Positions 1-8,321 of a DNA stretch of 28,355 nucleotides are shown here, one piece after another. Both the position numbers and the translations under genes were made by a program. The stretch is from Oceanospirillum sp048268485. Lineage in GTDB: Bacteria; Pseudomonadota; Gammaproteobacteria; Pseudomonadales; Halomonadaceae. Each line of letters opens with the position of its first letter. Within the stretch, counting starts at the first letter, position 1. The stretch covers positions 1 through 28,355 of the forward strand of contig JBLWVL010000039.1 in assembly GCA_048268485.1 (NCBI GenBank). Direction: 5' to 3'. The notes beneath the pieces were generated by a model that saw only the letters and a program-made list of their open reading frames with translations, was not told the origin of the DNA and searched no databases.

Positions 1-99
1 CAATTACTTACCGATGCGGCCGATTACTGGTTAGCTCCCTCTAAGGCTGGTAAGATACGGCGAACCTTTTGGAGCAGTATAGCATCAGGCAAACTGTAA
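1..99 (+). CDS. 3' end of an unidentified gene (partial)
   Basis: The first frame is open from the window edge to a TAA stop and encodes about 32 residues (including the stretch DYWLAPSKAGKIRRTFW). It lies 74 bases upstream of the SapC-like gene on the same strand. I do not recognise the protein from this tail. The reading is plausible because codon choice resembles the neighbouring genes and the next gene follows in the same direction, but so short an open frame can arise by chance. Confidence 0.4.
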   Translation, partial: QLLTDAADYWLAPSKAGKIRRTFWSSIASGKL

Positions 100-173
100 C
101 CAGAGGCAGAAGGTGGCCCATCCCACAGATAAAGGCTTTTCACTCTTAGGACAAGAGCTGAAACAATAAAAAA

Positions 174-1187
174 ATGATGAGTATGAATAATCAAACGGTA
201 GATTTGTTTTCCCCGGATCATGATTATGATCTGCGCTTCCATGAAGAACCCGACCTGAGTTTTGCCAGCCAATGGGCCTCAGTACCTGTTCATATTAAAG
301 AGGCCGTAGAGCTGTCTCAGAGCCTGCCTGTGGTTTTCCGTCGTAACCTTACCGGTACGATCGAGATTATTGCGCTATTGACCTGTGACGGTGAGCATCT
401 GATCAGAAATGGCCAATGGACCCTGAATCAGCAGCCGGAATTACTCCAGCACTACCCTTTCAGCTGGATACTGAAGCAGCGTGATATTAAGCTGGCCTAC
501 TACCCGCAGGCACCGCACTTCCAGGGCAAAGGCCAAAAACTTCTGACCTCCAAGGGCAAACCGACCCGCAAATTGAATGAGGTGATCAAAGGGCTGGATA
601 AAGCACAAAGCTTTTTCTCGGCCACCGGCCAACGCATGATGGAGCTGGTGCGCTTCAACCTGCTGACTCCAATTACCGTGGCACAAAATGTCACCCTGCC
701 CCAGGAAACCTATCTGGTATTGCAGGAACCCCTGTCCGATGACATACGTTCACAGCTCAGCCCTGAAGTTGCTCATCTGCTGGACTGCCATCAGAAAAGT
801 CTGGCACTACTGCCCGCCATCAATGGCGCTCTGTCAGCCGCCGGATCAACAGTGGCTGCCACAGAAAAACCGGCAAACAAAACGAGTAAAAAGGCAGCGT
901 CTGAAAAGAGTTCAGCTAAGAAAGCAGCTGCGCCTAAACAAGCAGATGCAAAAGCTAAAAAAGCTGCCACTCAACCTGCCGGAGCTGAAGGTATAGATAA
1001 GATCATCGATAACACCTGTGAGCAACTTGGTGTCAGCCGTGAAGATCTTCAGAGCCGGAAACGTAACGACCTGCTAACCCAGGCCCGCAACCAGCTAGCC
1101 GCTGAAGCTAAAGCAGCTGGCAGCCTGAAAGAGATGGCAGCCTGGCTGGAACGCTCTCCTGCCACACTGTCCAGCTGGCTCAAATAG
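174..1187 (+). CDS. SapC family protein with Lys/Ala-rich linker and C-terminal HTH-like domain
   Basis: A 337-residue protein. Residues about 30-215 resemble the SapC domain (hydrophobic core IEIIALLTCDGEHLI, then LQHYPFSWIL followed by LAYYPQAP), a family first tied to S-layer or peptide-sensing loci and of unclear biochemical role. Residues about 222-270 are a low-complexity Lys/Ala/Ser linker typical of flexible nucleic-acid-binding tails. Residues about 272-337 (SRKRNDLLTQARNQL, then LKEMAAWLERSPATLSSWL) look like a helix-turn-helix similar to the DnaA C-terminal fold. The start is uncertain: ATG codons occur at 174, 177 and 183, with only weak ribosome-binding signals. No signal peptide is visible, so it should be cytoplasmic. 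A strong hairpin follows at 1204. A SapC domain joined to a DNA-binding-like tail is not the usual domain layout I know. Confidence 0.7.
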   Translation: MMSMNNQTVDLFSPDHDYDLRFHEEPDLSFASQWASVPVHIKEAVELSQSLPVVFRRNLTGTIEIIALLTCDGEHLIRNGQWTLNQQPELLQHYPFSWILKQRDIKLAYYPQAPHFQGKGQKLLTSKGKPTRKLNEVIKGLDKAQSFFSATGQRMMELVRFNLLTPITVAQNVTLPQETYLVLQEPLSDDIRSQLSPEVAHLLDCHQKSLALLPAINGALSAAGSTVAATEKPANKTSKKAASEKSSAKKAAAPKQADAKAKKAATQPAGAEGIDKIIDNTCEQLGVSREDLQSRKRNDLLTQARNQLAAEAKAAGSLKEMAAWLERSPATLSSWLK

Positions 1188-1203
1188 CCGGCACTCTGGC
1201 AAT

Positions 1204-1243
1204 GCAAACAGCCCGGCAATCATTTGTCGGGCTGTTTGCGTTT
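1204..1243 (+). terminator. Terminator-like hairpin after the SapC-like gene
   Basis: A perfect 12-bp inverted repeat (GCAAACAGCCCG at 1204-1215 with CGGGCTGTTTGC at 1228-1239) encloses a 12-base loop and is followed by GTTT. It sits 16 bases after the stop codon. The T-run is short, so termination may be partial. Confidence 0.6.
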
Positions 1244-1327
1244 AAAGGCTAAAGACACTTAAGGACTAAAGCCACGCTACCGCTATACAAGTGCTTTAAT
1301 TCTTCTGCCTCTAACGACGTCTGCCAC

Positions 1328-1762
1328 TCATACATCCGCGGTCTTTTGCTCCAGCATGTATTGCTTCACAATATCCGGCAGTTCAACGACCTTACGCTCT
1401 GCCACAGAAAACCAGCCAAAAACAGCTTTATGGCGCGCAGCCAGATCACCGTTCTGCCGATAGATACTATTGACCAGCTGAACCGACTTAGCAGAACCGG
1501 TGGGCTCTCCGATCTCAATAGTGACCTCGACCACCTCTCCCATAAAGAGCTCACGAAAATACTCCGTTTCCTCTTTAAATAGCACCGGCCCCAACCCCTG
1601 CTGCTTTAACCACTCCTGAGTCATACCAATTTTAATCATGTACCCAACACGGGTATGAGCGCAGAAATCAGCATAAGCACTGTGGCGCATATGCTGATTG
1701 GCATCGCAGTCACTCCAGCGCACTTCAATCTGCTTACGGAACAATACATTTTTATCTGACAT
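1328..1762 (-). CDS. Acyl-CoA thioesterase, 4HBT hotdog family
   Basis: A 144-residue single hotdog-fold protein. The N-terminal motif WSDCDANQHMRHSAYADF matches the 4-hydroxybenzoyl-CoA thioesterase / YbgC / FadM active-site signature, with Asp20 the likely catalytic acid and His24 nearby. The family hydrolyses acyl-CoA or aryl-CoA thioesters in the cytosol; the acyl group cannot be read from the sequence. The ATG start has a strong ribosome-binding site (GGAGGAGAG) just upstream. The gene is divergent from the LysR gene at 2007 and may share its control region. No other CoA-pathway gene lies next to it, so its pathway is open. Confidence 0.85.
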   Translation of the reverse strand: MSDKNVLFRKQIEVRWSDCDANQHMRHSAYADFCAHTRVGYMIKIGMTQEWLKQQGLGPVLFKEETEYFRELFMGEVVEVTIEIGEPTGSAKSVQLVNSIYRQNGDLAARHKAVFGWFSVAERKVVELPDIVKQYMLEQKTADV

Positions 1763-1896
1763 CTTTATCTCTCCTCCGGCATCTCAGCCATTAACCCAAG
1801 CCGGGCAGTAATCCAGCATTAGTGAGTATCGGGCTCCAATATCAGCTCAACTCTAATCGCAGCTGCAGCATTGTGACCTGAACTTTGGTATAAGTT

Positions 1897-1935
1897 AAAT
1901 TCATAATTCAAATTCATACTATGATTCTGAATCAT
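1897..1935. promoter_or_regulatory. Candidate LysR operator: perfect 15-bp palindrome plus tandem repeat
   Basis: ATGATTC-T-GAATCAT at 1921-1935 is a perfect palindrome and contains the T-N11-A pattern typical of LysR-type binding sites. Immediately upstream the 9-mer AAATTCATA occurs twice (1897-1905 and 1910-1918), 13 bases apart. The block lies between the divergent thioesterase and LysR genes, about 70 bases before the LysR start, where autoregulation is expected. That it is bound by this LysR protein is inference. Confidence 0.5.
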
Positions 1936-2006
1936 CAAAGTGTTTTAATGCCACGGTACATATACATATGAGTATAAGAAAATAAAAAAGAGCAAGAGCC
2001 TGCGCC

Positions 2007-2921
2007 ATGGATATACGCACCCTGAAAAAGATCGACCTTAATGCACTGGTAACACTAAAAGTACTGCTGGATGAGAAGCATGTGACTCAGACAGCCCATC
2101 AGCTGAATCTGACACAGTCGGCTGTCAGCCGGACACTGGCAAAGCTCAGAGAGATGTTTGACGATCCATTACTGGTCAAGTCCGGGAAGCACCTGGCCCT
2201 GACAAACCGGGCGGAGAAACTTCAGCCTCAGCTTAACGCACTACTGGAAAACGCCAGTGCCCTACTGCTGCCGGAAAAATTTAACCCAGCAACTCACAAA
2301 GGCAGTATTCGCCTGGCAACAACCGACTACGGCACCCATAGTTTACTGCCGAGGCTGGTACCTGCATTAAATGAGGTTGCTCCCGTTGTCAGCCTGACCG
2401 CCGTAGACTGGCGCTCTAACCTGTTGACCGAGCTGGAGGAGAACCGGGTTGATCTGATTATCGGGGGAGCCACAGTCCCTCCTTCTGATATTTTCCAGCG
2501 TATTGTGGCCCATGACCATTTTGTAGCCGTTGTCCGCAAAAGCCATCCCTATGCGGAAAAAATCACTCTGGATCAGTACCTTCAACTCAAGCACGTTATG
2601 ATTAGCCCCACAGGAACAGGTAACAGTGGTATTGATGATCTGCTGGCATTAAACCGCCATAAACGCAATATCAGTGTTCGGGTGCCTCATTTTTTTGCCG
2701 CACTGGAGATTATTGCCACCACCGATATGATCATCCTGCTGCCGGCTAAATTTGTGCGCCGTTATGTCTCTGAAGATAAATACTCAGTACTGCCGCCTCC
2801 GTTTGAGATTCCCCCTATGGAGATCTCCATGTTCTGGCACGCCAGAATGCATCATGATCCGCTGCATCAATGGTTTCGTCAGTTTGTCTACGACACCATC
2901 TATGACCGAAAAACCCAATAA
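2007..2921 (+). CDS. LysR-type transcriptional regulator
   Basis: 304 residues. The N-terminal winged HTH spans about residues 8-67 (LNALVTLKVLLDEKHVTQTAHQLNLTQSAVSRTLAKLRE), and the rest is a periplasmic-binding-like co-inducer domain. The opening 'IDLNALVTLKVLL' resembles the NodD/NahR/LeuO branch rather than the CysB type. The ATG start has only a weak purine stretch upstream. The lipoprotein gene begins 86 bases after the stop on the same strand, so it is either co-transcribed with or regulated by this protein; the divergent thioesterase is the other candidate target. The inducer cannot be told. Confidence 0.85.
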   Translation: MDIRTLKKIDLNALVTLKVLLDEKHVTQTAHQLNLTQSAVSRTLAKLREMFDDPLLVKSGKHLALTNRAEKLQPQLNALLENASALLLPEKFNPATHKGSIRLATTDYGTHSLLPRLVPALNEVAPVVSLTAVDWRSNLLTELEENRVDLIIGGATVPPSDIFQRIVAHDHFVAVVRKSHPYAEKITLDQYLQLKHVMISPTGTGNSGIDDLLALNRHKRNISVRVPHFFAALEIIATTDMIILLPAKFVRRYVSEDKYSVLPPPFEIPPMEISMFWHARMHHDPLHQWFRQFVYDTIYDRKTQ

Positions 2922-3007
2922 CATCAGACTGTAACAGAAGCCTGGTAGTGTACTCCGGTGTTAATTATATACCGGCACGAATCACTCACTGGCAAATGGA
3001 ATACGAA

Positions 3008-4786
3008 ATGAAAAAACAGTTATTGGCTTTGGTTATTGGTGCAACCTTGGCTGGCTGCGCAAGCCAAAACAACATGCTGTCTCAGCAAACACCAATCAAG
3101 AGCCTTTCACTGGACGTAGTTGGCAGCTATGTATCGGGTAGCGAGTTTGACACCTCAAGTGCTGAGATCGTTTCGTACGACAAAACCACTGACCGCCTGT
3201 ATGTGGTCAACGCAGAAAACAAAAGCATTGATGTGCTGGGCTTCAACAATAACTATCAACCGGTTAAAGTCGGTAACATCAACCTGAAGTCGGCAGCCGA
3301 AGCTGCAAATATCGCTATCGGTGCCGCAAACAGTGTGTCGGCAAAAAAAGGCTTAGTGGCTGTCGCTATTGAAAATAGCAATAAACAAAAAGATGGGATT
3401 ATCGCGCTCTACCGCAGCGATGACCTTTCTCTGATCAACACCTACCCAGCAGGTGCGCTGCCGGACATGGTTATCCTGACCGAAGATGGCAACCACATTC
3501 TGGCAGCCAATGAAGGCGAGCCCAGCAAGGATTACTCCGTTGACCCTGAAGGCAGCGTAACACTTATCGACATCAGCTCCGGTACCAACAACTCAAAAGC
3601 ACTCGTTAAGCAGATCAACTTTCACGATTTCAATCAAGGCAATCCACGCTACTCAGAACTGAAGAGTGTGCGGCTTCCCCGTCCACACGGTGCAACCGTC
3701 TCCCAGGATCTGGAACCAGAATATATCGCATTAACAGATGATGGTAAGGCTGTTATTGCATTACAGGAAAACAACGCCCTGGCAGTTATCGATATTGCAT
3801 CGGCAAAGATCGAAACAATTAACGGACTGGGCCTGAAGAATTGGGCGGGCAAAGAAACCGGCGGTTATGGTTATCAACTCGACCTGACCAATAAAGATAG
3901 CAAATTCAGCCTTGCAAGCTACCCTCAGCTGGCGGGCTACTACATGCCGGATACCATCGCAGGATTTAGCATCTATGGTCAGCAGTATGTCATTACTGCA
4001 AACGAAGGTGATGGCCGGGAATACATTTACGAGACCACTCAAAGTAAATGCGAAGGCAAAGGTCATAAATGGGATAGCGATGACAGCAGTAATAGCGCAG
4101 GCTACACCACAACCTCCGGTGACTGCATCTCTTATACCGATGAAACCCGAGGTAAAAAACTTAAAGTAGCAGAACAGCACCCTCTGATGAACAGCGCGGT
4201 TTACGGCGAAAATACCATCGCTAACGGCAAGGCGATCGGTCGTATTAAAGTTGTTGTTGATAACGCTGAGGCTTATAAGGTTGCTGCAGACCAAACCATT
4301 AAAACCTTTGGCGCACGCTCATTCTCAATCTGGACGCTGAATGGCGAACAGGTCTTTGATAGTGGCGATCAATTGTCAAAGCTGGCAAATACGGCACAGC
4401 ATTTCAATGCAAGTAATGACACCAATGAAAGTGATGACCGTAGCGATGACAAAGGTGTAGAGCCGGAAGCGGTGGAAGTTGCCAGGATTAATGGCAATAC
4501 ACTGGCCTTTATTGGACTGGAACGCCAGGGCGGCATTGCCGTTTATAATGTCTCTGATCCGAAGGCACCGGTATTTCTGGATTACGTCAACAACCGCGAT
4601 TTTACCGCTGATGTCTGCACAGAAGTGGATAAAGACGGTGAATGTGCCAACGGTACCTACAATCCCAAAGTGAAAGACCTCGGCCCTGAGTCCATCGAGT
4701 ACTTCACCCGACAAGGTGAGCACTTTATCGCGGTCGGTAACGAGGTGTCTGGCACCACCACCGTTTACAAACTCAGCATCATCTAA
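3008..4786 (+). CDS. Choice-of-anchor I type secreted lipoprotein
   Basis: From the ATG at 3008 the protein has 592 residues; an upstream in-frame ATG at 2948 is less likely, because the codon at 3008 begins a textbook lipoprotein signal (MKKQLLALVIGATLAGC, lipobox L-A-G-C). The mature part is built of beta-propeller-like repeats: YVVNAENKSIDVL, LVAVAIENSNKQKDG, HILAANEGEPS, VITANEGDGREYI and LAFIGLERQGGIAVYNV. These fit the choice-of-anchor I family, which is related to alkaline-phosphatase/phytase-like and mesenchyme-specific glycoprotein-like proteins. Two cysteines near the 'EGDGREY' block and two near the C-terminus could form disulfides. The Cys anchor predicts a membrane lipoprotein; an Asn follows at +3 (C-A-S-Q-N) and there is no Asp at +2, so outer-membrane sorting is likely. 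Substrate unknown; a role in phosphate scavenging is only a family-level guess. Confidence 0.8.
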   Translation: MKKQLLALVIGATLAGCASQNNMLSQQTPIKSLSLDVVGSYVSGSEFDTSSAEIVSYDKTTDRLYVVNAENKSIDVLGFNNNYQPVKVGNINLKSAAEAANIAIGAANSVSAKKGLVAVAIENSNKQKDGIIALYRSDDLSLINTYPAGALPDMVILTEDGNHILAANEGEPSKDYSVDPEGSVTLIDISSGTNNSKALVKQINFHDFNQGNPRYSELKSVRLPRPHGATVSQDLEPEYIALTDDGKAVIALQENNALAVIDIASAKIETINGLGLKNWAGKETGGYGYQLDLTNKDSKFSLASYPQLAGYYMPDTIAGFSIYGQQYVITANEGDGREYIYETTQSKCEGKGHKWDSDDSSNSAGYTTTSGDCISYTDETRGKKLKVAEQHPLMNSAVYGENTIANGKAIGRIKVVVDNAEAYKVAADQTIKTFGARSFSIWTLNGEQVFDSGDQLSKLANTAQHFNASNDTNESDDRSDDKGVEPEAVEVARINGNTLAFIGLERQGGIAVYNVSDPKAPVFLDYVNNRDFTADVCTEVDKDGECANGTYNPKVKDLGPESIEYFTRQGEHFIAVGNEVSGTTTVYKLSII

Positions 4787-4794
4787 ATGCTAAA

Positions 4795-4824
4795 CAGCAG
4801 GTGCTTGGCTTAAAGCACCTGCTG
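4795..4824 (+). terminator. Hairpin between convergent genes
   Basis: A perfect 11-bp stem (CAGCAGGTGCT at 4795-4805 with AGCACCTGCTG at 4814-4824) and an 8-base loop lie right after the lipoprotein stop and face the convergent MFS gene. No T-run follows on the plus strand, so it is a terminator-like barrier rather than a canonical intrinsic terminator. Confidence 0.5.
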
Positions 4825-4892
4825 TCCCCAGCTACCAGCTACCCAGTGATTACCTTTCTGTAGCCTTTTCCTGCCTGCATCCTTTCTGATTC

Positions 4893-6125
4893 CTAGATAT
4901 GCTTAAGTGCTCTGGCATTCACTACCCGAATCAAAATACCTGTCAGACAAGCTGTAAACAGCATCAATACCATGGGCAGAGGGGTGCCATCGGCGAAATA
5001 GCCTATGATGCCACCGGAAAGCCCCCCGGCAAGAAACCCCAGGGCCGCGATCAGGGCGGTGGCGGTTCCGGCCCGCTCAGGGAATAACTCGGTGGTACAG
5101 GAGATACTGTTAGCCACCACAAAACTGTGACTTCCCATAAACAACATCGTCATCGGAATCAGCAGATAGAGTGAGTGCTGATCAACCAGCAGAATATAGG
5201 CCACCATCAGGCCGCTGGCCATCAGCTGCACAGCCTGCCCCAGCGCGATCAGCTGACGGGGTTCAAAACGGCTCAGCAGGCGCAGGTTAACCCGGCTCAT
5301 CAGTAGCATCGACACAACATTAAAGCCAAAAACAAAAGGATAGATCGTTTCTGTTAAACCAAAATATCCCATCAGAACACCGGGGGATGCGGTAATAAAC
5401 CCTAACAGGCCAGCATAGGCTGCGCAGGTTGACACAATAAAACCCCATACCCTGCGTTCACGAATCACGGCAAAATAGTTCGCCAACAGATTACCGTTTG
5501 CCCTCATCGGACTGGTTTCCGGCAGATAGCGGTAAAACAGCAGCATCAGTACCAGGGCATACACCATAAGAAAAGCGAAAATAGCGTGCCAGCTGCTTAC
5601 CTGCAAAATCAGCATACCGATAACAGGTGCAGCCAAAGGTGCCACCATCATCACCTGCATCACACGTATCAGGTTTGCCGCACCCGCTTTACCCGAGCTA
5701 AGATCCCGGATAATGGCAGAGCTGTTTACCATGGCAAGGCCACCGCCCAGCGCCTGAAAAAAACGTAACAACCAAAGTTCAGTTAACGTATCAGACAGCA
5801 GAATCCCCAGACTTGAAAGTGCAAAGATCCCTAAACCACTCACCACCAGTTTACGCCGACCAAAACGATCTGAGAGCGGGCCTCCCAGTAGCTGCCCGAT
5901 ACTTAAGCCGAATAAAAAATAGCTGATCGAACTCTCTACCTTGTGGACCACAACTGCAAAATCAGTGGCCATTACAGGAATAGCCGACAGATAGATATCG
6001 GTACCTAAAGGTGCCAGCGCCGTCAGTGCAGAGAGCATTAATAGCAGGCGGGTCGTGGCTTCAACATTCATTGAGGACGTACTAACCACCGGATCAGGTG
6101 GAGAAGAGGGTTTTCTGTCAGACAT
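4893..6125 (-). CDS. MFS transporter, Bcr/CflA drug-efflux type
   Basis: 410 residues with about 12 hydrophobic segments after a polar N-terminus of about 25 residues. The segment LTALAPLGTDIYLSAIPVMATDF and the motif GPLSDRFGRRKLV between helices 2 and 3 are characteristic of the DHA1 Bcr/CflA proton antiporters, which export drugs or small metabolites across the inner membrane. The TRAP-Usp operon terminates about 50 bases upstream, so the gene appears to be its own transcription unit. A second, distinct member of the same family lies at 20244 in the hpa cluster. The substrate cannot be predicted. Confidence 0.85.
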   Translation of the reverse strand: MSDRKPSSPPDPVVSTSSMNVEATTRLLLMLSALTALAPLGTDIYLSAIPVMATDFAVVVHKVESSISYFLFGLSIGQLLGGPLSDRFGRRKLVVSGLGIFALSSLGILLSDTLTELWLLRFFQALGGGLAMVNSSAIIRDLSSGKAGAANLIRVMQVMMVAPLAAPVIGMLILQVSSWHAIFAFLMVYALVLMLLFYRYLPETSPMRANGNLLANYFAVIRERRVWGFIVSTCAAYAGLLGFITASPGVLMGYFGLTETIYPFVFGFNVVSMLLMSRVNLRLLSRFEPRQLIALGQAVQLMASGLMVAYILLVDQHSLYLLIPMTMLFMGSHSFVVANSISCTTELFPERAGTATALIAALGFLAGGLSGGIIGYFADGTPLPMVLMLFTACLTGILIRVVNARALKHI

Positions 6126-6174
6126 AAAATCAGTCCTGGTCGCCAGGGGAACACCCTGAGCAAATCATCGATAA

Positions 6175-6206
6175 GAAAAAGCAGAGCAGAGAGAACCTCT
6201 GCTCTG
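6175..6206 (-). terminator. Intrinsic terminator of the hpaE-F-TRAP-usp side
   Basis: Read leftward, CAGAGCAGA (6206-6198) pairs with TCTGCTCTG (6190-6182) around a 7-base loop and is followed by CTTTTTC. Stem plus U-run is a canonical intrinsic terminator, about 100 bases after the universal stress protein stop. Confidence 0.75.
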
Positions 6207-6308
6207 TAAAACAGCGACAACAGGCAGTACCGGCATGAAGAGCACTACCATAAAACTTACAGGCGCCGCTGATAAAACACAGCATAATAACTTATCGATT
6301 CTGTGGAC

Positions 6309-6782
6309 TTAAAGCGGGACAGTCAAAATTGGCCGACGGCAGTGATGCATCACTTTTGTCGGTGTATCACCTAATAAACTGTTTTGATGGCGAACACCCA
6401 TGACGATCACAGTAGCGTCCATCTCCTCGGCTACTTCCAGGATTTTCTTCCAGGGCGTACCCTCTTCGACACGTGCTTCCAGCTGACCATCCGCCAACAT
6501 TTCGGAGGCATCCAGCTCTTCACGGCAGAAACGCTCGACGCGTTCAACAACCTGCTGCTGGACATGCTGCAGACTCTCATCATGCAGCGCCTTCAGACTG
6601 GGATCATCACTCATCATAGAACGCACAAGGCGCTCCGCGTGACCACTTACCGGCTCAACCACATGGAGAAAGGTGATATGGGATTTGTAATGACCACAAA
6701 GGCTCATCGCCGCACGAAAAGCCGGACGGGAACCGGGCCGAATATCCGAGGCATATAAAATACGGGTAACTCCGGGCAGCAT
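6309..6782 (-). CDS. Universal stress protein (UspA family), TRAP-linked
   Basis: 157 residues with a single Usp domain: RILYASDIRPGSRPAFRAAMSL at the N-terminus and VIVMGVRHQNSLLGDTPTKV near the C-terminus. In ATP-binding Usp proteins the C-terminal loop reads G-2x-G-9x-G-(S/T). Here it is G-V-R-H followed later by L-G-D, so the second glycine is missing and nucleotide binding is uncertain. The gene is last in the order dctP-dctQ-dctM-usp, the same order as teaABCD of Halomonas, where the Usp protein TeaD modulates the TRAP transporter. By analogy this may be a regulator of the adjacent transporter (inference). The start has a good ribosome-binding site (AAGGAGGG). Confidence 0.85.
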   Translation of the reverse strand: MLPGVTRILYASDIRPGSRPAFRAAMSLCGHYKSHITFLHVVEPVSGHAERLVRSMMSDDPSLKALHDESLQHVQQQVVERVERFCREELDASEMLADGQLEARVEEGTPWKKILEVAEEMDATVIVMGVRHQNSLLGDTPTKVMHHCRRPILTVPL

Positions 6783-6804
6783 AGTAAACCCTCCTTATTA
6801 TCCG

Positions 6805-6838
6805 AAATTGCTCAGAACAAAGCCGTTCTGAGCAATTT
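6805..6838 (-). terminator. Strong hairpin between dctM and usp
   Basis: A perfect 14-bp inverted repeat (AAATTGCTCAGAAC at 6805-6818, GTTCTGAGCAATTT at 6825-6838) with a 6-base loop fills the gap between the dctM stop and the usp start. Read leftward it ends AATTTCGG with no clear U-run, so it may act as a partial terminator or an mRNA-processing/stability element that uncouples usp from transporter expression. Confidence 0.5.
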
Positions 6839-6873
6839 TCATTCATTGTTATTCTTTTCTATATTCGGGATTG

Positions 6874-8202
6874 TTATCGGTATAAAAGTTCCGGCAGAAA
6901 CAGGGCGATCTGTGCAATAAAGGTGATCAGCATCAGGCGAACAATATCCGCCATCCAGAACGGTGTTACTCCTTTAAAGATAGTGCCCGGTTTCACATCC
7001 CGGAGCACGGCACTTAACACGAAGACATTCATCCCCACCGGCGGCGTAATCAGACTGATCTCCGTCACCACCACCACCACGATACCGAACCAGACCAGAT
7101 CAAAGCCCAGACTCTGAACCAGCGGATAGAAAATCGGCACCGTCAGCAGCATCATCGACAAGCTTTCAAACACCATACCCAGTACAATGTAGATCGCCAG
7201 AATCACCAGAATAACGCCCATCGGACTGACATCCAGCGACGTTACAAAGTCCAGCAGAGCATCCGGCAAGCCGGCACGATTGATAAAGTCAGAGAAAACC
7301 AGCGCACCGATCAGAACACCAAACAGCATCGCTGTGGTCCGGCCGGTATCTGTCATCGCATGGAACAAAGAACCCAGGGTCAGAGAACGACGGGCCAGTG
7401 CGATCACAAACGCACCACCTGCGCCGATACCTGCAGCCTCCGTTGGCGTGAAGACACCCAGGTAGATACCACCCATGACGATGGTGAAAAGCACCAGCAC
7501 ACCCCAAACACCTTTCAGTGCGGCGAAGCGCTCACTCCAGCTCATCTTCTCACCCGGAGGGCCCGCCTCAGGGTTACGCCATACGGTGTAACGCACAGCC
7601 CCCAGATACAGAAGAATCCCCAAAAGTCCCGGAATAAAACCCGCAGCAAACAGCTCACGGATACTGGACTCTGTCAGCAGGCCATAAATCACCAGAATAA
7701 CACTCGGCGGAATCAGAATACCCAGGGTGCCACCGGCGGCAATGGATGCCGTGGCCAGAGAATCTGAATAGCCAAATTTACGCATAGGCGGCATCGCGAC
7801 CTTCGCCATGGTGGCAGAGGTTGCCAGGGACGAGCCACAGATCGCAGAAAAACCACCGCAAGCCACAACTGTCGCCATGGACAGGCCGCCTTTACGGTGA
7901 CCAAGAAAAGCGTAGGAAGCCTGATACAGCTCCTGAGACAATCCTGACTTAGTGACCAGATTGCCCATTAAGATAAACAGAGGAATAACCGACAGACCGT
8001 ATTCCTGAGCCGTATCAATGACACGGTTCGCGGCCATCGATAAGGCGCCGGTCCAGCGGAAATCAAATAAGTTGTCAAAGCCCAGCCCCTGCAGATAGGC
8101 AAAGCCGAAGAACCCCACGAAACCCATCGCGAATGCGATAGGGATTCGCACGATCACGATCAGTGCCAGCAGAATAGCAAAGCCGATAAGTGCTACAGTC
8201 AT
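6874..8202 (-). CDS. dctM: TRAP transporter large permease subunit (DctM)
   Basis: 442 residues and highly hydrophobic, with about 12-13 membrane segments as usual for DctM. Family hallmarks are visible: GNLVTKSGLSQELY, the stretch GGFSAICGSSLATSATMAKVAMP, and GGTLGILIPPSVILVIYGLLTE. It forms the sodium-coupled channel of a tripartite ATP-independent periplasmic transporter with the DctQ and DctP proteins encoded just upstream. The gap to dctQ (119 bases) is longer than usual for this gene pair, and the ribosome-binding site before the ATG is weak. Location next to hpaE/hpaF suggests uptake of an aromatic acid such as 4-hydroxyphenylacetate or homoprotocatechuate (inference). Confidence 0.93.
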   Translation of the reverse strand: MTVALIGFAILLALIVIVRIPIAFAMGFVGFFGFAYLQGLGFDNLFDFRWTGALSMAANRVIDTAQEYGLSVIPLFILMGNLVTKSGLSQELYQASYAFLGHRKGGLSMATVVACGGFSAICGSSLATSATMAKVAMPPMRKFGYSDSLATASIAAGGTLGILIPPSVILVIYGLLTESSIRELFAAGFIPGLLGILLYLGAVRYTVWRNPEAGPPGEKMSWSERFAALKGVWGVLVLFTIVMGGIYLGVFTPTEAAGIGAGGAFVIALARRSLTLGSLFHAMTDTGRTTAMLFGVLIGALVFSDFINRAGLPDALLDFVTSLDVSPMGVILVILAIYIVLGMVFESLSMMLLTVPIFYPLVQSLGFDLVWFGIVVVVVTEISLITPPVGMNVFVLSAVLRDVKPGTIFKGVTPFWMADIVRLMLITFIAQIALFLPELLYR

Positions 8203-8321
8203 AAACTTGATCCGGAAATAACGCAGATGACAAACTCAGCCCAACCGGTTACAGATTCAGGCTAAGCCTTTTCTGTACCAGGCGATGGAGCGATAACTCA
8301 GAGCCGAGCACGGGTTTCGAT

